Source: Macrocystis pyrifera (taxonomy: Eukaryota; Sar; Phaeophyceae; Laminariales; Laminariaceae). From it: DNA of 64,000 bases. How positions within the stretch are numbered: the first letter of the stretch is position 1; every line of letters starts with the position of its first letter. Of this stretch, positions 20,424-29,951 are shown in pieces. The DNA lies in contig JASSKH010000022.1 of assembly GCA_031763025.1 (NCBI GenBank), forward strand, positions 1,026,628 to 1,090,627. The letters run 5' to 3'. A program made the translations under genes and the position numbers. The notes below the pieces were generated by a model that saw only the letters and a program-made list of their open reading frames with translations, made no database searches and was not told the origin of the DNA.

Positions 20424-20850
20424 TCTTACTCTGTTGACGACTAGTGGTGTTTTCTTCTTTTTCTTTTTTTTTCCAGCTCGTTCTTTTCAAGTGTCTGCCA
20501 CGTCTCCTACGCGGGGGCACGATGGTTTGTTGCTATACTGAAGTATATACATATACCAGGTATATTTTAGTTTCTTTTTTTTGTTTCTTTTCTCTTTCGA
20601 ATTGTCTTTGTTTTCGTTTTTGTTTTTTCTCTTTGTTTCGTCGTGTTTCTCTAGGTCATGGAATGGCCTGTAGCACGCAGTATGATGACATGGCATTGCA
20701 TTGCATACCTGGCAACGTAGTGTCTCTGTGGCGTAGCTTTGTGACCACAAAGCTTGTATCTCTCTAGGATTGAAGAATCGGCACGGACACTGGTTGTGCT
20801 GGATGTCGACGCGTAGAAAGAACGGTTTAATGTGAAGAAAACAACAACAA
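20424..20850 (+). mobile_element. Retroposon family II, long copy a
   Basis: Runs from TCTTACTCTGTTGACGAC through a T-rich tract, CACGATGGTTTGTTG, TATACATATACCAGG, GTCATGGAATG and GATGACATGG to the CTAGG/GAAGAA core and an AAC-repeat tail. Long copies are at 22570 and 62662, a shorter one at 27940. The (AAC)n or (CA)n tails suggest retroposition. No long coding frame. Confidence 0.7.
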
Positions 20851-20934
20851 CATGTATGAAAAACACAGACAGCACAGCAGTACGCACACACCTGTAACAA
20901 TACCCGGTACTGGCTTTTGTCGTGTGTATCCTGG

Positions 20935-21120
20935 TATTGTTATTGCCCTCGATGAAATGCGTTCGAGCGCTGTTCTCAGTTTGCTCTTCTCTTTTTTTGT
21001 GAAGTCGCAGGTGGAGTTGTTGAGAGTGACGGGAGTAGAGGCCAGTCGGGACCAGCACAGACAGAACCCCAGAGTGCTGTGTTTGGCTCAGGCAGAGCGT
21101 CTACTTGTTGACCATCGGTA
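20935..21120 (+). repeat. Shared ~180-bp module Q, copy 1
   Basis: ATTGCCCTCGATGAAATGC, CGAGCGCTGTTCTCAGTTTG, GTGAAGTCGCAGGTGGAG and GGCTCAGGCAGAGCGTCT recur at 40312-40487. The two copies differ by a 3-base, frame-preserving indel (GTA before GAGGCC) and the read-through frame stays open in both. The frame contains KSQVELLRVTG and VLCLAQAERLLVD. It may be an exon fragment carried by a repeat. No family is recognised. Confidence 0.45.
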
Positions 21121-21237
21121 CCACTACTTGTTATAGTACTCGGTGGGGACATATATCCAGCAGCAGCACACGAGGACGGAACGAGCACCCGCACCGGTAC
21201 CACAGCAATGGGATCGATATCATTGAGGTGTAAGCCG

Positions 21238-21550
21238 GCGTCCCCGGTGGCTTGGTAGGTGGTCCGCGTGCCTGTCAAGATCAATTTTGTGGGTTCCAGT
21301 CACACCGAGTGCATACTCGTAGGGGCTGTTTCTTGCATTAAAGTGATTAATTAGCGGAAAGCGCGAGAGCGTGAGTTAGCTACATTCGATGAAAATCGAC
21401 GAGCAGTGGGAATGCTGAACCCTATGCGCGATAAAAAATAAAGGCACGTCCCGGGGGGGAGAAGGGAAGACACCTGTGACCACGGCTTGTCCAGAAGGTC
21501 GTCGAGGGTAACACCTCTTAAGAATTAGGCTGGAGAGTGAAAGTGATGAG

Positions 21551-21581
<31 letters not shown>
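21238..21581 (+). mobile_element. SINE-like family S, copy 3
   Basis: Complete head, body and a 31-base poly-A tail (21551-21581). The B-box is GGGTTCCAGTCAC, slightly degraded. Copy 4 begins directly at the end of the poly-A tail. Confidence 0.85.
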
Positions 21582-21586
<5 letters not shown>

Positions 21587-21920
21587 CGCGGGATTGGTAG
21601 GTGGTCCGCGTGCCTGTCAAGATCAATTTCGTGGGTTCAAGTCTCACCGAGTGCATGCTCATAGGGACTTTTTCTTGCATAAAAAATTGCTTAGCGGAAA
21701 GCGCGAGAGCGTGAGTTAGCTACATTCGATGAAAATCGACGATCGGTGGGAATGCTGAACCCTATGCGCGACAAAAAATAAAGGCACGTACCGGGGGCGA
21801 GAAGGGACGACATCTGTGACCACGGCTTGTCCAGAAGATCGTCGAGGGTAAAACCTCCTACGAGTGGGCTGGAAAGTAGAAGTGAGGAAGAAAAACAAAC
21901 AAACAAACAAACAAACAAAC
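21582..21920 (+). mobile_element. SINE-like family S, copy 4
   Basis: The head (GTCCCCGCGGGATTGGTAGG, GGGTTCAAGTCTC) follows the poly-A tail of copy 3 with no spacer. It ends in CAAA repeats and is followed by repeat X as in copy 2, so it belongs to the duplicated block 21582-22998. Confidence 0.85.
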
Positions 21921-22175
21921 GCGTTGTTGGTGAATCTCAATACCGTAAATATTCTTGGCCTCTCCCGCTCTTGACGACGAGCATGCTTTGCTTGTTTCGT
22001 ACTGTCTGACGCCGAGGGGCCGGGCATAATTGACGAACGCTGGACGATGGTGGCAGACAGGGTAGCAAGGTACCAGGCGGGCCAACAGGGAGATCCCGGC
22101 TGTGCTACTCGTACCATACCTGGGGCATGCCTTGTGCTTTGTTTGGTTTGCCTGTTATTTTTCCCTTGGTTCTTA
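21921..22175 (+). repeat. Repeat X, left part, copy 2
   Basis: Near-identical to 19880-20137 as far as TTGGTTCTTA, where MITE M copy 2 interrupts it. Confidence 0.75.
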
Positions 22176-22280
22176 TTACGGGGGTCCATAGTTAACAGGA
22201 CCAATGATGCACATAAAAACCTATATATTTTCCTATTTGTACTAACAAAATTTTGTCCCGTTAACTATGGACCCCCGTAA
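22176..22280. mobile_element. 105-bp MITE M, copy 2, with matching empty site
   Basis: TTACGGGGGTCCATAG at the left end mirrors CTATGGACCCCCGTAA at the right end. It is flanked by TA at 22174-22175 and 22281-22282. The duplicated block at 20131-20140 reads TTCTTAGTT with a single TA and no insert, which directly demonstrates insertion with TA duplication. Confidence 0.93.
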
Positions 22281-22282
22281 TA

Positions 22283-22569
22283 GTTTTTCTTTTTTAATGC
22301 CCCGGAGAGCGAGAGGAAACCCCTGTCCACACTTATTTCTCAAGTTTCGTGCACCGGTTCGAACCCGGTTCGTTTCTTCCACCTTGGTCGGGCCTGTCTC
22401 TGACTGTCATTAAAGTGTGGTGTACCCCGAGGATGTAGGCACCTAAGTCTAGATTTTATCTCTCCTGACTCAGGTAGTGTAGGAGTTGAACCCACTAAAA
22501 CCTCTCAATAGTCTCCCCAGCTTGACTCAGTACACGAATCACCCTACCCATCTGGGCGTTGGTCCGCAG
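22283..22569 (-). mobile_element. SINE-like element P, copy 2
   Basis: Same 286-bp minus-strand segment as at 20138-20423, with the T-rich left end shortened. It arose with the block duplication rather than by an independent insertion. Confidence 0.65.
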
Positions 22570-22998
22570 TCTTACTCTGTTGACGACTAGTGGTGTTTTC
22601 TTCTTTTTCTTTTTTTTCCAGCTAGTTCTTTTCAAGTGTCTGCCACGTCCCCTATGTGGGGGCACGATGGTTTGTTGCTATACTGAAGTATATACATATA
22701 CCAGGTATATTTTAGTTTCTTTATTTTGTTTCTTTTCTCTTTCGAATTGTCTTTGTTTTTGTTTTTGTTTTTTCTCTTTGTTTCGTTTTTGTTTCTCTAA
22801 GTCATGGAATGTGTATGTCGTGCCTGTCGTACGCAGTATGATGACATGGCATTGCATTACATACGTGGCAACGTAGTGTCTCTGTGGCGTAGCTTTGTGA
22901 CCACAGAACTTGTATCTCTCTAGGTTTGAAGAATCGGCACGGACACTGGTTGTGTGCTGGATGTCGACGCGTAGACGGTTTAATGTGAAGAAAAAAAA
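22570..22998 (+). mobile_element. Retroposon family II, long copy b
   Basis: Collinear with 20424-20850, ending CTAGGTTTGAAGAATCGGC, GGATGTCGACG, GGTTTAATGTGAAGAA and then A9 and CAA repeats. Confidence 0.7.
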
Positions 22999-23922
22999 AC
23001 AACAACAACCAGGTCGCGCGCCACGAGCACCTCATCTCTACTACTACAGCAGTGCAGTAGTAGCACGAGGTCGCCGACGCAACATCGCTCATCAGCTTGT
23101 TGTGGTGTTCCGCGGCTGGAAACAGCAGGCACTATCGCTAACCGGAATGCATGCAGGGATGATGACCTGTCACACAGGCCTGGCAGGAGGGAGCAGAAAT
23201 AGACGGCGAACACGCACGAAAAAATCCAAGCAAACATGAAGAAGACACAACACATACATCCTTGTGCAGCCACATCCTCTATCACCATCTTGGAAAGTCA
23301 CTCAACAAAAGCGACTCCACCGACGCACTTCGCGCTGCCACCGGCGATCTTTGTGCGCATCGACGCTTCACCAGTCGCACGCCGCCGAATCGAGACCCGG
23401 CAAGCTCGTTGGCGAATGCGATACTGCGTAGCGAGAACGAGCATCGAGTTAACAACAAAAAATATACTGCTGCTGCTGTACGAGTACAACAGCCAGTTCT
23501 CGTGTGAGTATAGTATATAGCAAAAATAAAGGTACGGGCACAAAGCTATGCTGTGAGCTTCTACTACATACAGCAACAGAACAGCAGTAGTACTCGGAAC
23601 TACAGCGAATAACAAATCAAACAACGCCACGAGGACATCGTCCCAGCATGCTAGTAAACTACAGAAGCAGGCGGGGATGCCGCCGTGATTCCCTCGCAGT
23701 GTTGGTCAAGAGCTCTGCCGTAGACCAGAGCCTCGTACTGCTGTGCTTTGGCATGCCACATGCCAGCCCTATTTCCCAAAAAAACAAGACGGAGGAAACT
23801 GGATATTAATATTATTGTTGATTCATCCTGTTTCATCTATAAACTATTCGGCTTTTCATACCTAGAAATCGCTTCCCCCCCAGAGCGTTTTTTTATTTTC
23901 GGTCTTATTGCAAGTGGTCTAT
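22999..23922. other. Intergenic, nothing firmly recognised
   Basis: Short frames of up to 110 codons occur in both directions without recognisable domains. Scattered CAG/CTG clusters occur. Confidence 0.35.
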
Positions 23923-24118
23923 CAGCTACATTCGATGAAAATCGACGAGCAGTGGGAATGCTGAACCCTATGCGCGACAAAAAACAAAGCACGTACCGGG
24001 GGCGAGAAGGGACGACACCTGTGACCACGGCTTGTCCAGAAGATCGTCGAGGGTAAAACCTCCTACGAGTGGGCTGGAAAGTAGAAGTGATGAAGAAAAA
24101 CAGACAAAAAAAAAAAAA
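23923..24118 (+). mobile_element. SINE-like family S, copy 5, 5'-truncated
   Basis: Begins inside the body (AGCTACATTCGATGAAAATC), so the tRNA-like head is missing. It ends in an A-rich tail. 5' truncation is a usual outcome of incomplete reverse transcription. Confidence 0.85.
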
Positions 24119-24361
24119 TGGGGTTGCCGGGCTAAAGACAAGACCGCTGTTGGCAATTGAAAAACGAAGCATGAACGGGGAGAGATCTCCAACAAGCAGT
24201 CAGAAATCTGACGACGCTCTCTTGGCCAAAGCAAAACGTGTCGGTTGTTTATTACAACAATTAAACCACAGATTGACAAGAGATCTCTGTACCGCGAAAT
24301 AATAATAGTTGTCGTTGGCGAAATGAGAACTGACGCTGAGGTGGATACATGGTCTAACTAA

Positions 24362-24440
24362 GGGGCAAGAGCTTGCCGCCGGCGTCCTGCGGTATCCTCC
24401 GAAACCTGACAAAAGCCCATTTTTTGTTGGGTTGTTACAC
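24362..24440 (+). repeat. CTTGCCG repeat K, unit 1
   Basis: GGGCAAGAGCTTGCCGCCGG, CGTCCTGCGGTATCCTCC, GAAACCTGACAAAAGCCCA and a T-run. Further units are at 28262, 28470, 29338, 29512 and 29773, all within 24.3-29.9 kb. Confidence 0.7.
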
Positions 24441-24454
24441 ATTCGAAAGCATTT

Positions 24455-24512
24455 AGCTCAGTTTCAAGAGTCTGCCAGATCCCCTGCGGGGGGGAGCACG
24501 ATGGTTTGTTGT
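24455..24512 (+). repeat. 5' fragment of retroposon family II
   Basis: GAGTCTGCCAGATCCCCTGC, then GGGGAGCACGATGGTTTGTTG match the internal part of family II copies near 20495 and 62735. The core and tail are absent. Confidence 0.5.
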
Positions 24513-24737
24513 TACATCATATCACTATCCCTTGTTCGGGTTATTATATAGTATCAGTGCGCAGAATGATTATTTAAAATTGTCCTGTTGACCCGGGCAG
24601 CATCCAGGGGAGCCGCTGGCCTATATCTTTGACAAGGAATCACATATAGAATACGCGCGCTCGGTTTATCACAATACTTGTAAAATTCGGTTAAAATGGA
24701 AAATAGACGAGGCGTATTACGCAGCTTGCAAAGTTGA

Positions 24738-24893
24738 GCATCAACTATTCAATCGGTCGAACTCACAGCTGACGTATTTCAAAATCTAGAAAATATACAA
24801 GAGCTTCGCATGCCGCGAGTATCAACTATTTAATCAGTCGAACTCACAGCTGACGTATTTCAAAATTTATAAAATATACAAGAGCTTCACATG
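24738..24893 (+). repeat. 82-bp tandem duplication with dispersed motif N
   Basis: Two units carry ATCAACTATT.AATC, GTCGAACTCACAGCTGACGT, ATTTCAAAAT and ATATACAAGAGCTTC. The TCGAACTCACAGCTGACGTA motif also occurs near 36269, and inverted near 28910 and 52755. Confidence 0.8.
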
Positions 24894-24956
24894 GGTGCCT
24901 GCCGGCACCCATGCTTCGGATAGGGAAATATACCTCAGTGCCATTTCGCGATTACT

Positions 24957-25322
24957 TTGTTTAGCAATATAAATAGACCATTCGATAATATAAATAGTAC
25001 GACCATGATCAAGTCAATGCCAAGTGGTGCAGGAAAAAAGGCAATGCCGAGTTTCAGTTCTCAGTTTGGAATCTCTGTCTCACTCGCATTACTATTGACC
25101 AACTTTTTTTACTTGACTTGTATGAATTTTTTTTGCGACGTTGTTTTTTTTTGTTTTTTTTCAGCGATCTCCGGAGCCGAAGAATCAGAACCGTCAACTA
25201 TTGTGGAGCAGGAAACCATCGATAATTTGATCTTTGTCCTAGAGGGGGCAGAAGTCAGCTCAGATCTGAGAGGTTTCTCACATTTCTCAGAACTGAGATT
25301 AAATGCATTTTGTGGACCATAG
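24957..25322 (+). other. Unrecognised ORF (121 codons)
   Basis: The middle is rich in Phe, Leu and Cys because it translates T-rich sequence. That T-run ends in TTTTTTTTCAG (about 25172), a plausible splice acceptor, followed by a frame containing ISGAEESEPSTIVEQETID and FVLEGAEVSSDLRGF. The downstream part could be a real exon. No family is recognised and the protein is not established. Confidence 0.15.
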
Positions 25323-25423
25323 TACTGTTGCCCTTTATCTGCCCAGTTGCCTAGTACCCCATACCCACGCCGAAGTATCATACGCACCTATCTACGGCGA
25401 GCTGTACCTACTGCCAACGGTGC

Positions 25424-25507
25424 TTGTGCAGGAGAGATGGCCTCTCCTTTCTTGTGCAGGAGAGATGGCCTCTCCTTTCTTGTGCAGGAGAGATGGTCTC
25501 TCCTTTT
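25424..25507 (+). repeat. 28-bp tandem repeat, three units, each a hairpin
   Basis: Units at 25424, 25452 and 25480 read TTGTGCAGGAGAGATGG followed by CCTCTCCTTTC; the third has T for C. GGAGAG and CTCTCC pair around ATGG. The repeat precedes a CAG/CTG-rich stretch (25515-25625). Confidence 0.9.
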
Positions 25508-25514
25508 CACATGA

Positions 25515-25625
25515 AAGCAATAGCAGCAGTAGCAGAAGCAGCACAACAGCACCATTGCTGCTGCTGCTGTGTGCAGACGCAGCCGCAACACCACAGCAGC
25601 AGCGCTACGGAAGCAGCAGCAGACA
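25515..25625. repeat. CAG/CTG-rich low-complexity tract
   Basis: Interrupted CAG, GCA and CTG triplets with a switch from CAG-rich to CTG-rich and back, so part of the tract is self-complementary. Confidence 0.75.
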
Positions 25626-26370
25626 ACATGTCAGCTTGCAGTATCCGCCCAAATTACTGCGAGTACAGGACGCGTTACGCGTATTTTTACCAACCAGTAG
25701 TATACGCGCATTTTCTACATTGGTATGAAATACTCCATCATGACTACAGGCAGTAATCGAAGCATATATTCTGAGATGCTTCGAGTAGGAGCAGTATCAA
25801 ACACCTGATACCTGATACGTTGTACCTGATATCGATCGGCTTTTCAGAACAACCTGACAACCGCAAAGTACACTGCTATATAACATGGGCTGAATTCTAA
25901 GTGTGAACCCCGAATTGTTCAGGTCGGATACACGTGAAGCGCACGGAGCAGCACCACAGAATCCCGATATACTGCGAGTACTCGAAGTGGAAGCAAACAA
26001 TCTCGAACCCTCGATTACCTCCAGTAGTGCTCGCCGAAATAACTTGACGTATTTTCACCAGAAAATGGTAAGGCGAACATATTATTTCGCAGTAGTATAC
26101 CGGTACCTGGTAACGAAGGATCGTATCTTAAAGCGGGACTGTATGAAATAGTATCTTAAATTTCTTTATTATTAATAGCAACAGTAAGTAGATACCTGAC
26201 AGCTGGGTATGATTGAAAAAAGTGAAAACCGTGTGCTGTGAGTACGACCGATTGAGTGGTTGCAACTCAACTTTGTAAGCTGCATTATTGCCTGATATTT
26301 ATACGTCAGACACGCTCATCGGGCGCGCTTGTTATGGATATTTGGTTTTGGTTTGTACATCTTCCAATCG
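25626..26370. other. Intergenic, nothing recognised
   Basis: Only frames under 85 codons. No repeat partner was identified. Confidence 0.35.
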
Positions 26371-26695
26371 GCGTCCCCGGTGGTTTGGTGGGTGGTCCGC
26401 GAGTCCATCAAGATCAATTTCGTGAGTTCGAGTCTCACCGAGTGCATGCTCGTAGGGACCTTTTCTTGCATCAAATTGATTAGCGGAAAGCGCGAGAGCG
26501 TGAGTTAGCTGGACATTCGATGAAAATCGACGAGCAGTGGGAATGCTGAACCCTATGCGCGATAAAAACTAAAGGCACGTACCGGGGGGGAGAAGGGACG
26601 ACACCTGTGACCACGGCTTGTCCAGAAGATCGTCGAGGGTAAAACCTCCAACGAGTGGGCTGGAAAGTAAAAGTGATGAATAAAAAAATAAAAAG
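26371..26695 (+). mobile_element. SINE-like family S, copy 6
   Basis: Complete head (TGGTTTGGTGGG, GAGTTCGAGTCTC), body and A-rich tail (GAATAAAAAAATAAAAAG). The A-box differs from other copies at two positions. Confidence 0.85.
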
Positions 26696-27232
26696 TAGAA
26701 TACCTCTGACCTACTGCTGTACTGTTGCTGCCGTAGTAGTACTCGTATTTCAACGCGCCTCCAGAGATGAAATCTTGCAGCAGCAGCAGCAGACAGCCCG
26801 GGCATGCACGACCACCTGTATGGTATCCTCCAATGTGATTGGTCGGTTTTTCTTGTCGACCACACTCGGTCGAATTCATACTCTCCAACAACCTCCATCC
26901 CATTCCTCCGGCGACAACAAAGAAATGACGTGCCGATTTTTATGTAACGATCTGGTAGCAAGAGCAGCGCGATGCCCCGAGAAAGCGCGTGTAGTCGACT
27001 CGCGAAGAGAGAGGGGCAAGAGAAGACAGCCACCGAGTAAGGCAAAACCGAGGGCGTCGAACAGGCCAATGGCGGCCCGCAAACCAAAGGAGTCGGGAGA
27101 ATGTAGCGGTAGCATCAGCAAGGCCGAGAATCGAACCTCGGATAGGAAAGAACTACAATATTAAGATCAAGTCTGTCTCTCTTTGCGGAGCAACAACAAC
27201 AGCGAAACAAATCTCCAGGACCGCGAAAAATT

Positions 27233-27446
27233 GAACGTCCGTGTCTCCTCTCCGCAGCAAATACCCCTCGAGTTCGGTGTCGTCGCGCTCGTCGGCAGCG
27301 CGAGACTCCGAAACGCGCGCACGGGAGAACACCCGTCGGAGGTCGGCTCGCGCGACCGTCGAGGAAAGCGGTCGAAAAAGCAAGAACGAAAACAGGGAAG
27401 CAAAGGCGTCCGGAGTCCCAGACACAGTTGAAGACAAAATCGGAAT
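27233..27446. repeat. Repeat V, copy 1 (~213 bp)
   Basis: GAACGTCCGTGTCTCC, CCGCAGCAAATA, GCGAGACTCCGA, CACGGGAGAACACC and CGCGACCGTCGAGGAAAGC recur at 27684-27897. A 35-bp fragment lies at 27501. Open frames run on both strands in both copies, so coding strand and coding status are undecided. Confidence 0.75.
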
Positions 27447-27683
27447 GTTAGGGTTCGCTCACAGCCGCCGAGAAGGCGGCAAAGAATAATGATATATTTA
27501 GAACGTCCGTGTCTCCTCTCCGTATTCTTCGAGTTCGTGGTCGAAAACGGGACTGTCAGATTGAACCAAACAAATATCGTTCAGATCCTGAGTACACGAC
27601 TGGTGTTCACGCGTTCATGCGTGCCACCCTTGGACCTTTTAGAACGATAGGGAACTCAATTTCCAGGAGGGAAAAAAAAAACA

Positions 27684-27897
27684 GAACGTCCGTGTCTCCT
27701 TTCCGCAGCAAATATCCCTCGAGTTCGGGGTCGCCGCGCCCGTCGGCGGGGCGAGACTCCGAGACGCACGCACGGGAGAACACCGGTCGGAGGCCGGCTC
27801 GCGCGACCGTCGAGGAAAGCGGTCGAAACAGCAAGCACGAAGCCAGGAAAGCGAAGGCGTGTGGAATCCCAGCCTAAGTTCAAGATGAAATCGGAAG
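27684..27897. repeat. Repeat V, copy 2 (~213 bp)
   Basis: About 85-90 percent like copy 1 by eye, GC-rich, in direct orientation 450 bp away. The plus-strand frames both give arginine/serine-rich peptides with ARENT and RATVEESGR. Confidence 0.75.
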
Positions 27898-27934
27898 CGA
27901 ATGCTGCGCTCTGAGGCGTCGGGAATCATTGTAT

Positions 27935-28252
27935 ATATATTTATATACCAGGTGTATGTTTGTTTCTTTTTTCTTGTTTCTTTCTCTCTTTCGAATTGTC
28001 TTTGTTTTTTTTTTTTTGCTCTCTTTGTTTCGTTTCGTTTCTCTAGGTCATGGAATGTCCATGTCGTGCCTGTCGTACGCAGCATGATGACATGGCGTTG
28101 CATTGCATACGTGGCAACGTAGTATCTCTGTGGCGTAGCTTTGTGACCACATAACTTGTATCTCTCTAGGATTGAAGAATCGGCACGGACACTGGTTGTG
28201 CTGGATGTCGACGGGTAGAAAGAACGGTTGAATGTGAAGAAAACAACAACAA
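27935..28252 (+). mobile_element. Retroposon family II, copy c
   Basis: Starts at TATACCAGGTGTATG, within the family. Continues through the T-rich tract, GTCATGGAATGTCCATG, the CTAGG/GAAGAA core and an AAC tail (AACAACAACAACAC). Confidence 0.7.
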
Positions 28253-28261
28253 CACAACTGC

Positions 28262-28320
28262 TGCCGGCGGCGTCCTACGGTATCCCCCCAAACCTGAAAA
28301 AAAGCCAATTTTTTCCTTTC
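28262..28320 (+). repeat. CTTGCCG repeat K, unit 2 (partial)
   Basis: GCCGGCGGCGTCCTACGG, TATCCCCCCAAACCTG and AAAAAAAGCC, followed by CAGCTGCCGTAAAAGACCTG, which also follows the unit at 29338. Confidence 0.65.
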
Positions 28321-28469
28321 TTCAGCTGCCGTAAAAGACCTGCGATACTACAGTGTGCATTTTTTTTGCCATTCAAAACGGATACAGCACAGCAGTAGTA
28401 CTCGTAGATAATTTTGCTATGGCACAAAGAGTAATACACTCCTGTTGTACTGGATGCATGCTGTATAGG

Positions 28470-28556
28470 GGGCAAGAGCTTGCCGCCGGCGTGCTACGGT
28501 ATCCTCCGAAACCTGACAAAAGCCCATTTTTTGTTGTGTGTTGTTCACATTCGACA
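28470..28556 (+). repeat. CTTGCCG repeat K, unit 3
   Basis: Near-identical to unit 1 (24362), including the T-run and GTTGTTCACATTCGACAG afterwards. Confidence 0.7.
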
Positions 28557-28725
28557 GATTGATGTATATTGCGAAAAGTCAAAAGTAATCAACCAACTGC
28601 TGTTGCAAAAGACCTACGATAGTATGCAATTTTGGGTCATTATTTGTGCAAATACCGAAACATACGACGAGGATCGCAGGTAGAAGGCTCATAAGGTTTT
28701 GGTTCGGAAGGTTGCCATGGTATGT

Positions 28726-28795
28726 GTATGTTCTTCACATTAAACCATTCTTCTACTCGTCGACATCCAGCAAGCCCAATGTCCGTGCTGATGTA
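28726..28795 (-). mobile_element. CTAGG/GAAGAA retroposon core, inverted
   Basis: The plus strand reads TTCTTCACATTAAACCATTC, TACTCGTCGACATCCAGCA and GTCCGTGCTGATG, the reverse complement of the core. Confidence 0.75.
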
Positions 28796-29337
28796 CTGCT
28801 TGCTGGCTGTAGCTGCGGAAGAGAAAAAAAACAATGTGCAAGAGGCACTTACGTACGTACCGCAGCAACAGCTTCGCGCAGCTGTCTCCTTTTTTTTTTC
28901 TTTCAAATTTATGAAATACGTCAGCTGTGAGTTCGACTCATGCAGTTTTTTAGTAGTATGCACTTTTTCAACAGGGATCGATGTTATAAGTGAAACAATC
29001 ATTTATCTTCCGAATTCGGGGAGACGAAATACAAATAAAGGCGAAAAGTAGAAAGTAATCAACTATCTGCTGTTAACAGCACTTGTTGTAAAAGACCTAC
29101 TATAGTTCGTATGTATGCACTTTTTTTAGTACCTGGTAGTAGTTTTTAGGCCCTACTGCTTGCTATAGTATGCGAATGACGACGCTTTGTTGGCCAATGA
29201 AAAACATTTTGTGGGTTGTTACACATTCGACAGATTGACATGTACTTTCAACTGGCGGGTTATTATATATATGCGAGTACCGAAACATACGATGACGATC
29301 GCAAACAAATAAAGGCGAAAAGTTTAAAGTATTCCAC

Positions 29338-29490
29338 TGTTGCCGGCGGCGTCCTACGGCATCCCCCCAAACCTGAAACAAAGCCCCTTTTTTTCCTTTC
29401 TTCAGCTGCCGTAAAAGACCTGCGATACTATAGTATGCATTTTTTTGCCATTCGAGACAGATAAAGCACAGCAGCAGTACTCCTAGATAA
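29338..29490 (+). repeat. CTTGCCG repeat K, unit 4 with downstream segment
   Basis: GCCGGCGGCGTCCTACGG, then CAGCTGCCGTAAAAGACCTG and GCCATTCGAGACAGATA. It matches 28262-28410 over about 150 bp. Confidence 0.7.
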
Positions 29491-29511
29491 TTTTGCGATG
29501 GCATGCTCTAC

Positions 29512-29590
29512 GGGGCAAGAGCTTGCCGGCGGCGTCCAACGGTATCCTCCCAACCCTGAAAAGATGCCCATTTTTTGCCATTCGACACGT
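29512..29590 (+). repeat. CTTGCCG repeat K, unit 5
   Basis: GGGGCAAGAGCTTGCCGGC, GGCGTCCAACGGTATCCTCC and TGCCCATTTTTTGCC. Confidence 0.65.
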
Positions 29591-29772
29591 TTGTAGTACT
29601 GTCAAAGACCACCTGCTCGTGCGACGATAGACGATAGACGTTTGTTGTACAGTAACTGTAAAAGACCGCTCGATCTCGACAGAGACTTAACCCACGGGCA
29701 ACCCGCTCGGTGGCGGGAAATATCAACTAGTATAGTCGACGGGCTCGAAGAAATGAGGTGGATGCATGCTCT

Positions 29773-29870
29773 AGGGGACAAGAGCTTGCCGGCGGCGTCC
29801 TATACGGTATCCTCCCAAACCTGAAAAAAGAAACATGCTTTTCCATTCGAGACGGATGCAGCAGTAGTAG
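29773..29870 (+). repeat. CTTGCCG repeat K, unit 6
   Basis: GGGGACAAGAGCTTGCCGGC, GGCGTCCTATACGGTATCC and CCATTCGAGACGGATG. Confidence 0.65.
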
Positions 29871-29951
29871 TACTCGTAGCTAATGTTTTTCATCTGTTTC
29901 GTGCACACCAGCGGCCAATGCGCTGCACCGCTGTGAGCGTGAGACCCTAGC

